NCBI GenBank assembly: GCA_947685225.1
Contig: CANTUV010000026.1
Location: forward strand, 57,497,501 to 57,561,500
Direction of reading: 5' to 3'
Source of the DNA: Garcia nutans
Lineage: Eukaryota; Streptophyta; Magnoliopsida; Malpighiales; Euphorbiaceae
DNA length: 64,000 nucleotides
Below, in pieces: positions 48,959 through 62,199 of this stretch (positions are counted from its first letter, which is position 1; the number at the start of each line of letters is the position of its first letter). Under the pieces are notes generated by a model. The model saw nothing but the letters and a program-made list of their open reading frames with translations, was not told where the DNA came from and ran no database searches. The position numbers and the translations under genes were made by a program.

Positions 48959-49009
48959 ATTCTCTCTCCCTTAAGAGAATTTAATCCTCAAAATTATTTG
49001 TTATCAACT

Positions 49010-52000
49010 CTGAAACAACTGAGAATACTGACTCTGCATTGTCTGTTCACTTTCCTATATTACCTCCTCGGTGGCATGATTCCTCCAAAGAACTTTCACA
49101 AGTGGCACTTTCTTCTTTTTCAACTCTTTTACTTCTCGTGCCAAGATCGCTACTGGTTTTTCCTCATAAGTCAGATCTGAACTCACCTCAATAGATTCTA
49201 CTAACAAGATATGAGATGGATCTGACATGCACCTTCAAAGAATAGAGACATTGAAAATATTATGTATCCGGTCTAACTCAGGTGGTAAAGCTAGCCTATA
49301 AGCTACTGGACCAACTCTCTCCAGTACCTCATATGGTCCTATAAAATGAGGACTCAACTTCCCTTTGCGGCCAAATCTCAAAATTTTCTTCCAAGAAGAC
49401 ACTTTTAAAAATACTTTATCTCTTAAATTGAACTCTATGTCTCTTCTTTTTAAATCTAAATAGAATTTCTATCGATTTGAGGCTGCTTTCAGACGACCCC
49501 AAATCACCTTTACTTTCTTTTCTATTTCTTTAATCAAATCGAGACTGACCAATTTATCTTTTCTAACCTCATCCCAACACAAAAGTGTTCTACATCTTCT
49601 GCAATATAAGGCCTCATAAGGTGTCATTCCAATACTGGACTGATGACTGTTATTATATGCAAACTCAATCAATGACAAGAATCTATCCCAACTTCCATTG
49701 AAATCAATGATACAACTCCTTAACATATCCTTTAAAATTTGTATCCACTCTTTTTGATTGTCCATCTATTTTAGGATGGAAAGCAGTACTAAAATGCAAT
49801 TGAGAACCCAATGCATTTATGCAAACTCCTCCAAAAACTTGATGTAAAACAGGGATCTCGGTCTGACACCAAAGAAACTGAGACTCTATACAACCTCAAT
49901 ATCTCACTGATATATAGCTCAACCAATTTCGCAATAGAATAATCCATTCGAACTAGAAGAAAATGAGTTGTCTTCATCATTCGATCAACCATCACCCAGA
50001 TTGCATCATACCTTTTTTGGGTCAAAAGCAGTCCAATCATAAAGTCCACTGTTACTCGTTCCTACTTTCACTCTGGTACTAACAAAGGCTGAAGCAACCC
50101 TGAAGAAACTTGGTGCTCAGCTTTCACTCTTTGACAAGTGAGATATTTTGAAATAAACTCTGCCATGTCCTCTTCATACTTGACCATCAATAATGTTGCT
50201 TCAAATCCTGACACATCTTGATACTTCAAGGGTGTATAGTATAAATTGACTGATGTGATTCCTCTAAAATCACCCTTTTTAATTCAATATCGTTAGGAAT
50301 ACATAACATATCTCTAAACTACAAACTATTATCATTTCTCACATGAAAATTTCGACTCTCCCCCTTTTGGCAATCCAATACAATCTTCTGAATTTTCTTA
50401 TCTACTAACTGAGTCTCCCTAATTTGATCCAACAACACTGGCCTTAACTGCAACTGAACCATCAAAGCACCGTCATCACAAGACTCAAATTTGACATGCA
50501 ACGCTCTTAACTTAATAAGCAATAAGAATGAAAAAGCAATCAAATTTGCTAAAGACTTCCGACTCAAGGCATCAACAATAATATTTGCCTTGCCAGGGTG
50601 ATAATCAATCAAACAATCATAGTCTTTAATCAATTCTAACCACCATCTTTGTCGAAGATTCAGCTCTTTCTAAACACCCAAATACTTCAAACTCTTATAG
50701 TCAATGTAAATAAAACACTTCTCCTCATACAAGTAATGTCGCAAAATCTTCAATGCAAAAACTATGGCTGCTAACTGCAAATCATGATTCGGGTAATTTA
50801 GCTCATGTGGCTTCAATTGTCGAGAGACGTAAGCAATAACTCTACCCTCCTGCATCAGAATACAACCTAAACCACTATATGAAATATCACTGTAAATTAC
50901 ATAAGGTTTATCTTTCTCAGACAGAGTAAGAACAGGAGCTTGAGTTAACATTTCCTTTAGCTGCTCAAAACTCATCTGACACCGATCCTGCCAAACCCAG
51001 AAAACTTCTAACCTCTATCACAGTCTTAGGTGGACTCTAATTTAAGATAGCCTCAACTTTACTCGAATCAACTCTAATACCCTCCACTGATACCATATGA
51101 CCTAGAAAAGTTACCCGATCAAGCCATAACTCACATTTAGATAGTTTAGCATACTTCTTTTTCTCTCTCAGAGTTTGTAATATAATCTGCAAATACCTGT
51201 CATGATCATCCTTATTTCGCAAATATACTAGAATATCAATAATAAAGACTACCACAAACTGATCTAGATAGGGTCTGAATACCCTTTTCATCAAATTCAT
51301 AAATGCTGCTGGTGCATTCGTCAATCCAAAGGGCATCACCAAAAATTTATAATGTCCATACATCGTGCGAAAAGCTGTCTTATGCACATCCACATCTTTG
51401 ACTCTCAACTGATGGTACCCTGATCTCAGATCAATCTTAGAGAATAATGTTGCTTCATTCAACCGATCAAATAGATCATCTATCCAAGACAATGGATACT
51501 TATACTTGATGATCACTTTATTCAACTGTCAGTAATCAATACACAATCTCAAGGTGTCATCCTTCTGCTTCACAAATAACATAAGCGCTCCCCACGGGGA
51601 CACAATTAGGTGAATGAACCCTTTATCCAACAACTCCTGCAACTGTACCTTAAACTCTCTCAACTCAGCAGGTGCCATACGATAAGGAGTTATAGAGATG
51701 GGAGTGGTACCATCCAATAAATCGATATCAAACTCAACCTCTCTCTCAAGGGGTATCCCTGGCAACACCTCAGGAAAAATATCTGAAAACTCGACAACTA
51801 TAGGTTTACTGTCAAGCTGAGATTCTACTACTTTGGTATCTACCACGTGAGCAAAATATGCTTCACATCTCCTCCAGATTATTTTTCTAGCTAAAACAGC
51901 TGAAATAATTATGGATGAAAGATGTCTATGCTCATTAGATACCATCACATCTCTATCATCACGTGTTCTCAGAGTAACATATTTTTGCTGACAATTTACC

Positions 52001-53505
52001 ACAGCCCCATACCTGGATAACCAATCCATGCCTACAATCAAATCATACTCTTTAAAAGGTATCTCAATTAGGTCACCGAGAAATTTTTCACCCTGAACAA
52101 CAACTGGACTATCTCAGTGCACCCAGCTATCCACAACACTATGCCCTAAAGAATTTTTCACCAAAATATTATATCTTGGGGACTCTGAATGTAAATCATT
52201 CACAGACAAGATAGATGCACTAATATATGAATGAGTCGATCCATTATCTATCAATACAAGAACTGAAGTACCGAATAAAAAAATACCAGCAATAACGGCT
52301 GAAGCATCTGGCTGCCTCGCCTCACATAGACTCACTATGATGGCCTTGCCTCATCAGATCTACCTCAAGCTATAGAAATTTCTCTCTGATCAGACCCAGA
52401 CCTACCACTCCTACCAAAATCTCTGCTACCACGACTCCCTCTAACACTGGATCGAGAAACTACAGTATTTGATGGCTCTGGATAATTTTTAATAAAATAA
52501 ACTAGTGATCCACATCTATAATATACTGTTGGTCCACTTATCCTCCAGCAAACACCTCCATGTACTTTACCACAATGAACACAGATATGTTGAGCAAATC
52601 TCTAAGTCACTGAGTCGGAGCACTAGCCACTGAAACTGCAGGTCTCTGTCTCTGTCTCTGCTACTGTACTGATCTACAAGACTGCCTCTGGCTCCTACTG
52701 AAACTTTAAAAATATCCTTCTCTACCTCTCTATATTGATGAAGACCCTGCCTCACTCTGGGATCTCCTAACTCTAGTCTCCTCAATCCTAGCAGCTATTG
52801 CAAGACCCTGTGCTCTCTTAAAACTCCTGGTAGCTGCAAGCAATTAAAAAAAATTCTGGTATCGGGATTTTGCTATAATGCACATGATAGAGGGTTTCAA
52901 CCCTTCCTCAAACCTCCGACACTGATCAATCTCATCATAAATGATCCACCAGCATACTGACTCATCCGAATAAACTCTATCTCATACTCTGACATTGTCT
53001 TGGTATCCTTCCTCAAACTCAGAAACTCTATCTTTTTCGCATCCTTATACTCCCTCGGAGTATACTTATGCTCGAATTCCTACAAAAAATCATCATAGGT
53101 TAGGACTGGTGGATCATTTAGAGCATGTAGAACCGTCTTCCACCAATCATATGCATCCCTTTACAAAAGAGATCTGGCATAATCAAACTTCTCCTCTGGA
53201 GTAGCCTGCAGCTGAATGAACACTCTCTGGATTCTGTCTAGCCACTGCTCTGCTACAGCAGGGTATGTAGTACCAACAAAATCCTCAGCTTCAAACTTTC
53301 TCAGCTTATCATACTTCCTCGCCGACAACTGCGGTTGCGGCTGTGGTGGAGGTGGCTGCTGAATTGGAGCATACCTCAACAGCTCCACCATATATCGTAC
53401 CCAGCCCGGTGGAATCTCATCAACTGTTGGTCTCTCAGTCATAGGAGTAGGTGCCTCTTCAACAGTCTCAGCTCTAGCTCCATCTCTACCCTCACCAGGA
53501 GCCAC
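49010..53505 (-). pseudogene. Retroelement gag-pol pseudogene
   Basis: Order on the minus strand: gag-like block near 53505-53161; degraded zinc knuckle near 52560-52480; aspartic protease block near 52335-52114, where the residue after the catalytic Asp is Asn (DNGSTHSYIS); reverse transcriptase 51525-51037; RNase H 50975-50670; integrase HPGKAN zinc region near 50590 and core 50049-49469; and a chromodomain-like tail to about 49010. One aspartate of the reverse-transcriptase active-site pair is Ile, and an invariant Trp codon of the tail is a stop. Stops and frameshifts separate the blocks. It is an old, non-functional copy. Confidence 0.9.
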
Positions 53506-53716
53506 ACTCTCTGTACTACCCTCTGTAGACTAATGCGTCCGAGACGCCATAACTACCTATACCTGCAAACACGGCAGAAATTGCTACATCAGAAATAAAA
53601 AACTGCCAGTGCCAATGCATGTATCATAATTAAAAATCATATTTAAAAATTTCTATTTTCTTTCATAACCCACCTAGGTTGAGAACCTCAAACCTACGCT
53701 CGGATATTAAAATAAA

Positions 53717-56197
53717 TGCAATACCCTTATACCCTATAAATATATAATACACACACTCTCAGTATGTAAGATACGCATATACGGTATAAAAAATGTCACA
53801 ATCCGGTTTAATAAAAAACTTCCATATTCCCTTATTACTTAAAATATTTGTATTTATACAGATATATATATGCATTGATACCTCGCATTACTTTATTATT
53901 TAAAACACTCTTTATAATTTACAGTATATATATACATATTCTCAAATATAATATTAAAATATACTTTAATATACGATTTATACATGCCGTTAAAGTGGCT
54001 CTGTTCTTGATGTAGCAATATGCTTCAAGCTCAATCAATAAAAACCTAGACCCGATCTAGCCTAATAGAATTCTCCGACTCTACCGGATCACCCCTGTCA
54101 CCTGCGCGATGAATTACAATCGCATTAAGCTGAAGCTTAGTGGTACAAACTTTGATAATAATAATATTCAAATACAATGTCAATGCAGAATGCTTATATG
54201 CTATGTCATTATATGATATTCAAGACCATTTTTGGATATATGCTTTCATCACTTGATAATTCACAAAAACACATACACAAACATGTGCCCAAATAACTAA
54301 TACATCATTCAATTTTCAGAGTTACTATTTTAGTCCATAATGACACTATGTGTCTAGCCCCGAGGGTAAAATATCAATATAATAGTCTAACTAGGTATGG
54401 GCTTATGACCTTGTCTTTTCACTCAGTTCAGCTTCAAGGACTTGTTTCTAAGGCTTACGACTCCGTCTTTTCACCTCACCAATATTTTCACAATGACGCC
54501 AAGTGTCTAGCCCCACAGGCAAATATAGGCATGCCGAATACAGAACTCTGAAAATTGAATAACATACTAGGCACACAATTGTTTCATATTTCCATTATCA
54601 ATCTCTTTTTTTTATTTTCTCATGATCAAACTAGGCACATTACCTCATTTATTTCATTTTATATAATATAGCCATCACCAATAGTTTCACATAATATCTT
54701 TAATGTATACACAACAAACAACCTCATCATAGGATATTTCATAATGAAACTACATTATCCAAATATTTTGGGTCATTTTTATATTTTGCACATAGTTCAC
54801 TTTTCATTCAATTTAGCCATTAACAATGGCTTTTCACAATGCATAATAATGCATACATAGCAATTCACATGTCTTAGTACCATGCTCATGAATACTTAAT
54901 GTATCAAGTAGCTTAACACATTTTTCCATTCAAAATGTGTTAGGCTAAATGTAATGCAATCACATTTTATTTATCAAGAGTTTGTACATACCTTAGAAAA
55001 CACTCCAAAGCAAGCTTCAAAACTTCCTATAACCTTCTATTCCAAGTTGCCCTTCAATACCAGGGTTGAACAAACTACTCTCTCTCGATGCCTATACCAA
55101 ATGTGATTATAAACAACCATTTAATATCACATTCTAAGTCATTCTCAACATCAAATCATTTAAATATGAATTGTAAATGAAAAATAAAGAAAAAAGTTAT
55201 TCTTAAGTGACACGCCCAACAACACGGGCGTGTTACTACTAACCCAATCACACAGAAGCTTTGACACGCCTAATGACATGGGCGTGTCACTGCCCATGTC
55301 ATTAATCATGCCTCACAAAACATTTGACACGCCCAACAACACGGGTGCATTAATGATCGTGTCAATTATTTTGCCTTATAAAAGCTACGACATGCTCAGA
55401 AAAATGGTCGTGTTAATAGTCGTGTCATCAACGTGGAATTCAGCACCGTTGACACGTCCAACGATATGGCCATGTCACTGACCGTGTCAGGCAAAATCTA
55501 CATTTTGAACTCTCAACCATATGAACACAATCATTCCAAACTCAACAATACAACACCCTAAATCATCATCTTAATTTATATTCATAATTCTCCCGTAAAT
55601 TTAATATTTATATAATTTCAACATATCATAACTATTATCTTATTTAATCAATCATCACTTTCTCTCATAATACATTCAAAGAATAAGAAAGAAAAGGAAT
55701 CTCTTCTCTTTCAATCCAACATTAAAAATCATCATTAACTACTTACAACATCATATATATTCAAATAAGCCATCAAAATATACTAATACAAAATTTCCAA
55801 AATTCAAATATCATGTTCTTTCATAGAATTTCAAAAAAACTTACAAATGATAAAGGAACTTACCAACTAACGAAGAATCTTCAAAATCTTCACTTGAATC
55901 CTTGAGATTACTTCAATTCTTTGATGAATGGAAAAAAAAAACTCTTCTCTAGACTCCCTCTCTCAAACTCACGCCAAAGAAGAAGGAAGAAAATAAAAGA
56001 TCATTCTCTTTTCTTTCATCCTTATCTATAATAATAATAATAATTACTATGTACTTAATTATACAATGTATATATATGTAATGTATATTTCAAATATGCA
56101 TTTTACTTAAAAATTCATTCATTTCATTTAAATTATTTATTTAATATATCTAAATTTAGTTTATTTTATTTAATATTTAAAAATTAAGAGTATTATA
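53717..56197 (-). repeat. 5' LTR of the Del/Tekay element
   Basis: 2481 bp, partner of 46359-48958. It would carry the element's promoter. It contains the better-preserved copy of the palindromic repeat array (55209-55500) and a short AAT tract near 56030. Confidence 0.9.
55209..55500. repeat. Five-copy palindromic minisatellite in the LTR
   Basis: Units beginning gacacgcc, gacatgctc or gacacgtcc start at 55209, 55263, 55326, 55389 and 55451 (spacing 54-63, mostly 62-63). Each has a GC-rich self-complementary core of the type acacgggcgtgtcactgccc, in contrast to the AT-rich LTR. The other LTR has a more decayed version at about 47860-48150. Confidence 0.85.
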
Positions 56198-56668
56198 ATA
56201 TTACTTATTTTTGTGACAATTACATTTTAACTAGATGCGTGCAGTCTCAATCAAATCCAACAACGTGAATATGTAAAAATAAAGTATCTTCATATAATTA
56301 GCAAGCTCTAGAACTTTGTATATTTATCTATGTTTATACTCAATCCGCACAATATATAATATGTGGACTGCCATTTTACATTTTATTAGAAAATTATATT
56401 TTAAAAAATAACATATAAGATTCTGATTATTAAAATTATATTATTATGAACTATTATAAGTTATGTTTCATATAATTTAATTAAAGAGGATAATTTATTA
56501 TTCATGTATTAAAAATATTAGACGTGACATACAATAATTTTTATTTAAACAAAAGGTCAAAAACAAGTATATATATTATATATTTATTATGTTTATATAT
56601 ATAGTGATTTAACTTTAAGATCCATTTTTTTTCATTGTGGTCTCGGTACATTCGGCAGCTACATTTTT
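56198..56668 (+). repeat. Right part of the direct duplication
   Basis: Aligns by eye with 61500-61945: tacattttaactagat, 'aataaagtatcttcata', 'aattagcaagctctagaact', 'gacgtgacatac' and 'tgtggtctcg' occur in the same order. Together with 46023-46358 it reconstitutes one unit split by the retroelement. Confidence 0.8.
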
Positions 56669-58560
56669 GCTAGGGTTTTTTACAAAACTATTTTTTACCT
56701 TTAATTGAATTGAAGATCTAATTTGGAGTTCATTTGTAATGAAAAAAATTACTTTTATAAAAAAAATATTTGTAATGAAAAAAAATATTTTATAAAAAAA
56801 TTAAATATTATTAAAAAATAATTCGAAAGTATTATTTAACCGTTTAAATACAGCATTCTTAAAAGATAAATTAAAAATGTTTAATGGTCCAAATTTCCTT
56901 AAATAGAGTATAAGTTTTTGAGCTTTTATAAAAATATAATAAAAAATAAAAATAATTTTAAATTATCATGTTTATAAAAAATTTATCAAAATATTATATT
57001 TTTATTAGTTTTTAATGAGTTTATAATTAGTTTATAATAAATTTATAATAATTTTTTGTGAATTTATAAATTTTACATTATTTATAATAAAAATATTATT
57101 AATTTAATATAAATTTATAATAAAATTATTAAAATATTTTTAATAAAAAAATAAAAAAAAATACAGTAAAGAGTATCATTATCTCCACGTCATCCACTTA
57201 ATATGGGAAGCTGAATCTGAACTGAGAACAAACTAAAGCCAAACCCAATCCAAGTTCTAAAAGTGAAATCGTACGTAGCAAAATTGGGCTAGCCCTAATT
57301 GCATTCGCCATGTTCAATGTGCTTCTCTAAGCAGCACCTTCTGTTTATCCATGTATGATCCCTATAAATGCGTCCCATCTGCCGCACTCATAATTTCGCT
57401 TTTACAAACGGAGGAAATTGTTAGCCATAAGAGGATCAGGTCAGTCTTATAATTTATCAATTCAATCTTTAATTGTTGATCAATATTCAATGTCCAATTA
57501 AACCTAAACCCTCTTTCATTTTGTGATCATTGTATATTGAAAATTGAGAATCTTGAGAATTTTTCTAGTTATGTTAATTCTTGCATGCCATTCATGTGCC
57601 AAAGTGAAAATTAGTCTTCTTGCGCAATTGGCTTTTTATAGTTATCTTCATGTTTAATTTTACAAGACAAAATTTTGGTTAAAAAAATAATATTAGTAAC
57701 AGATTCGTATGATTTCATTATTTAAAATTAAATTCCAAATTTTGGTTTTTATACTGGAACTTTTGCAGCAAAAGTGTGGGCTTAGAGCTTTGAAGCCATT
57801 TGGTACCAGCTGCTAGTGTACCTCTCTCTTTGTCCTTTTTCTGTAGATATAATTTGAGATTATCAGGTTTTTCACATTAATTATTGTGAGGGTTTTGTAG
57901 ATTTTGGGTTTAGTCGGTGGTTTTTGGGTAGTTTGAGCCTCTTAAATCTATTTTTTTCGTATTCACTAATTTTAATAATATAACTTTCTGATAAAAAAAA
58001 TTAAAAATAACTAATTGTGAATGATTAAAATCATTATAAACTTGATTTTATATTATTCTAGTCATTGATATTGAAAGTATATTATTTAATATTTAATTAA
58101 AATGTCAAATCTCTGTGCTTTCATTAACCCAAAAAAAATCTGTGCTTTCTTTTTCTAAAGATTCCTGTAGAAGAAAAAATAGAACTTACAAAACTGCTCG
58201 TTTACTGTTCTTTTTTTTTTTTTGAACTTCTTGTTTTCTACTATTTCATTCATAAAAGGTCAACCCATCAAAGATTGTAACATCCTTGATACCCATTTAT
58301 TGCTTTTTTTTTTTTTCAATTGATTGAAATTAAAGATCCTTTTCTACTCTAGGAGTACTGAAATTTTAAATTTTTTTTTTCTTTTTGGGCATCTATCTGA
58401 TGATTATTGTCTGCGAATGATTTGTATCCTCTCTGCTTGTTCACTGGCAAATCTACAATATATATGTAAACTAATTATTGGGAAAAAATATGTTCGTAGA
58501 AGAATGGGCACTAGTACAATTTAGCTCTTTGATGTAATGATGGATTATATATTTGCATCG
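56669..58560 (+). promoter_or_regulatory. Promoter and leader region of the plus-strand F-box locus
   Basis: After an AT-rich repeat-like stretch (about 56930-57170) there is a TATA box, tataaat, at 57363-57369. A GC-richer leader ends in a donor, GATCAG|GTCAGT, at 57439. A 5' UTR exon followed by an intron is likely. No protein is encoded in this leader. Confidence 0.5.
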
Positions 58561-60675
58561 ATGGATTCCGGTGGTGGAATTAGCAATAAGGAAAGACAGT
58601 TCCTTACATGGGAGTTTTTTAAGGTTGTTTTCTTAATGGTTAAAACGGAAACTGGATTCATCTTTTTGACATTTTAAGATTGGAGCTATTCACTGAGGTG
58701 CTCTCTCGCGTCTATGTTATGATAAATTATTTGCATGTCATTCCGACCCTGATAATTTAGAAACAACTTAACTTAATACGAACTGGGCTACTCTAACTCC
58801 AGCATCAATCTTTTGTTTACGGATGTTTTAGATGCATATTGTTTATTATTGGTAAATGTACCTCAAAAACTATTCAAAATAAGTTATATGCGATGTGTAG
58901 CTGGATAAGCATAGAGAAGAAATGTTCTTAGGTGCATCCGATTAATCACACCTGAGGGGCAAGTTTATAGTTTTATATGTTACTTTATAGGTGTGGATGA
59001 CTTGGGGATGATCATTCTCTTCTGTTCTTTGTGCTTTTGGTATCTAGTTTCTTAATAAGGTCCAATAATATCAATGTTCATATAATCTACGAAAAGCTGC
59101 CCAGTAAATAATAGATCTGGTTTTATGTCAATTGCAGGCTTGGATTTCAGTGCATATATAAACCATTTTGGGGCATTTTTGGGTTGTTCTAGATAGAATC
59201 AGTAGCCTTCCTGGCAATGTGATAGACCATATCCTAGCATGCTTGCCATTAAAAGATGCAGTGAGGACTAGTACCTTTGTCGAAGACATGGAAGGAAAAA
59301 TGGCATACCGTGCCGCATATTATAGTTGATGAGAACGCTTTTCACAAAAGATCACAACGAAACTCTTTCATGAAAGATCACAAAGAAAACTGGAGGGAAT
59401 AATCAACTATATTCTCACTCGACATGAAGGGAAAATTGAAAAATTTTCCGTGTCTCTTGAACAAGTGAAAGACTACTACAATATGAAGTTGTGGATTTGG
59501 AGGCTATCACGGAAGTCAATTCAAGAATTATCCCTCAAGATCCGGAGTGGTCAGCGTAATGAAGTTGCATCTGATTTGTACTCGTGTCAACAGTTGAGAA
59601 AGTTGAACCTCCAACGTGTTGAGGTTAAACCAACACTTTCATTCAAAGGATTTCATAGTCTTATCAACCTTCAGTTGAACAAAGTTAACATATCAACTGC
59701 GGTGTTTGACAGGCTTATTGCCAGCTGCCCACTGCTTGAACAATTAACAGTACCAAACTTAAGTTGTATAAATCATCTTCATATTAGTGTTTCCAATCTC
59801 AAATACTTTTCCTTTGATGGAGAATTCAAATCTATTTATTTTAATACTCCAGTTCTTGATGTATTGTGTATCAATTTATATCGAATTGATTATAAGAATA
59901 ACATGTTTGATTTACGATTCAAATTCCATTGTCTGCCACCTACAATGAAGGAGCTTTACGTACCGTGTCAATTTCATAAGGTAAGACAACAAAGATTTGC
60001 TAGGCACATTTTTTAAAACAATGGTGCTGATAATTTTTTTTGTCTGCTTTTGCTTTTAGTTCTTGACTGCAGTTGATACATTCGCTAAAGTTTCAACTTC
60101 TTACAATCATCTAAGGACCCTTAGACTTGATGCATTTTGTTTTGAAAAGGTGGATGAAGTCTCATCTCTCCTCACCTTGATTGGAAGTGCCTTCAGCTTG
60201 CAAATATTTGATGTAACAACGAGTATTTTATAGCGAATGGTTATTTCTTTTGTGGAGACCTTGTTGGTTAGATTATTATAAGATATGGTTGTTGATCTCA
60301 CTTTATTGTGTAGGCATGTACCTGCAAAGATAAATACACGTCGGAACTTGTTCTAACATTTTGGGAAGTACAAAACCAATCTCCTTTCCCTTGAACCAAT
60401 TACAGAAAGTGATAGTGAGATCGTTCTATTGTAAAAAGTCCGAGCTGAGGTTTATTCTATATGTGCTAGGCAATTCACCTATGCTCAAGGAGATAATTGT
60501 TAAATGCATGAAGTTTCCTAACTTCAATGAAGATGAAATGAAGTCAAGGTTGATGTCTTTTTGTCCTGCTTTTGTAGAACTCATATTCACAAAGGCTAAT
60601 GATGGTTCCAACAGTGATTACTCCTGGGATTATGATTACAACTCAAACGATTCATACTTTTCTGATAGTGATTAG
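58561..60675 (+). pseudogene. F-box/LRR/FBD protein, probable pseudogene
   Basis: The ATG at 58561 encodes MDSGGGISNKERQ, resembling the usual N-terminus of this family. The F-box core DRISSLPGNVIDHILACLPLKDAVRTS begins at 59192, with a possible acceptor TTCTAG just before it. An apparent one-base insertion near 59278 moves the next segment (SKTWKEKWHTVPH-like) out of frame, and a compensating change near 59397 restores frame for the leucine-rich block (to 59980). Later exons are 60060-60212 and 60314-60675; the last has an apparent one-base loss near 60350-60375 before the FBD block (FPLNQLQKVIVRSF) and an acidic tail. Intact relatives are SCF ubiquitin-ligase substrate adaptors. The splice sites look good, so the RNA may still be made. 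A functional gene with unusual introns is possible but less likely. Confidence 0.72.
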
Positions 60676-61177
60676 GTTTGGTAAAATCAATCCTTTGTCA
60701 CTTGCTCTAGTTTTTGAAGGGAAAAGGCAAACTGAAAAAGAATGGCAGAGGTGTTTATTTTGAGCTTGTCCTTTAGGCATGTTTTGCTTTGATTCTAGGC
60801 TGAGCATTACATGGAGTTGCTACTTAAAGTTTACATAAATAAATTGATTGATGAATGCATTTTTTTGGTGTGTTTACCAAGTCTTTATTCTTTCGCAATT
60901 AGGCTTTCAACAAACAAAAATTGAATCCCCTCCCCATTGTAAAAAAACAAAAAAAAAGCATCCAAACTTTGAAACTTAGAGTTGAAACAAGATTTGCCCA
61001 TAATATGACATAACTACCTTTGATATCTAAATACTGAAAAACAGTTGAAACTAGTTACATGCATGACCTAATCGCAATCAAGGGAACAACCATTTGCCAA
61101 CGGGTGGATTCTTATTAAGCATTTAGCTATAAGGTTCTTTTATCTTGCATCAAATGCCACATGAAATTTGAGAACCA
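60676..61177. other. 3' flank of the F-box locus
   Basis: No further gene seen. It likely contains the 3' UTR, with an 'aataaattga' word near 60837. Confidence 0.45.
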
Positions 61178-61945
61178 TTTTTTTGAATTATAAAATTTAT
61201 TTATAAATGATATTATTTAGTTTAACTGTGTTAAATTGTATATAAAAAGTAAAATGAAACTTTTTTTTTATTTATATTTAAATATGATTTTTTTAAAAAA
61301 AATATTATGAGTAACTTAGGAGAAATATTAATAAAGATGCTGCCGCATTGGCATTGTTTGGATGGCTGGAATTCATGGGTGAGTAAGTGTCAATGTGCAG
61401 TTCTGTGGGGAGGGTAAAATAACAAACACATTTATTTGATTAGAATATAGCAATAAATTTATTATCTAATTTTAATCAATAAATATTTATAATAATATTA
61501 CTCAATTAGTCAATTTTTTGAGAATTACATTTTAACTAGATCGTGCAGTACTCTCAATCAAATCAAGGTAAAAATAAAGTATCTTCATACAATTAGCAAG
61601 CTCTAGAACTTTGTGTGTTTATCTATATTTATATTCAATCCACACAATATATAAGTTGACTGCTATTTTATACTTTATTTGTATATTAAAATGTAATACA
61701 TTAGATTCTGATTATTAAAATTATATTATTATGAATAATTATAAGTTATTTTTCATATAATTTAATTAAAGGGGTTGATTAATTATTCATATATTAAAAT
61801 ATTAGACGTGACATACGATAAATTTTATTTTAAAAAAAATCAAAAACAAGTGTATGAATATACGTATATATATATATATTGATTTATTTTTTAGATCCAT
61901 TTATTTATTGTGGTCTCGACACCTTGGTATACACATTTTTTATTA
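61178..61945 (+). repeat. Second copy of the direct duplication, with empty retroelement site
   Basis: Collinear with 46023-46358 plus 56198-56668. At the position where the first copy carries the 9.8-kb element between two atatt copies, this copy has a single atatt at 61495-61499 followed by 'actcaatt'. It is therefore a paralogous uninserted site. Confidence 0.82.
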
Positions 61946-62199
61946 GAGGAAATTAATCCATATAGCACAATTTTTATTTTTTTTTCATAAAATATCCTAT
62001 TTTTTAAGTATATTTTTAATATATCAAATGATACTCAATGTATATTTTTAAAAATAAAATATGCCTCTTATATATTAAATATATACGAGAAATATACATT
62101 TGAATATGGATATTTTTGAAATTAAAAGTTAAAAATATTTTTAAAATAGAAAAAACAAAACATTTTTTAAAATATTTTTATTTTTTAGAATATTCTTTA
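61946..62199. other. AT-rich spacer
   Basis: A short AT-rich interval between the duplication and the inverted F-box copy. No feature was recognised. Confidence 0.5.

Larger units (their letters stand above)
46354..56202 (-). mobile_element. Degenerate full-length Del/Tekay-type Ty3/gypsy chromovirus
   Basis: The element is 46359-56197 (9839 bp), minus orientation, flanked by the 5-bp duplication atatt at 46354-46358 and 56198-56202. The 5' LTR is 53717-56197 and the 3' LTR 46359-48958, starting TG(T/C)AATAC on the plus strand and ending GTATTATA. Next to the 3' LTR the minus strand has a polypurine tract, AAGGGAGAGAGAAT. No standard initiator-Met primer-binding site is visible next to the 5' LTR. 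The internal 4.8 kb carries a gag-pol pseudogene ending in an integrase plus chromodomain tail, placing it with Del/Tekay. A hand-aligned stretch of 117 bases of the two LTRs shows about 9 differences, so the insertion is old. Confidence 0.92.
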
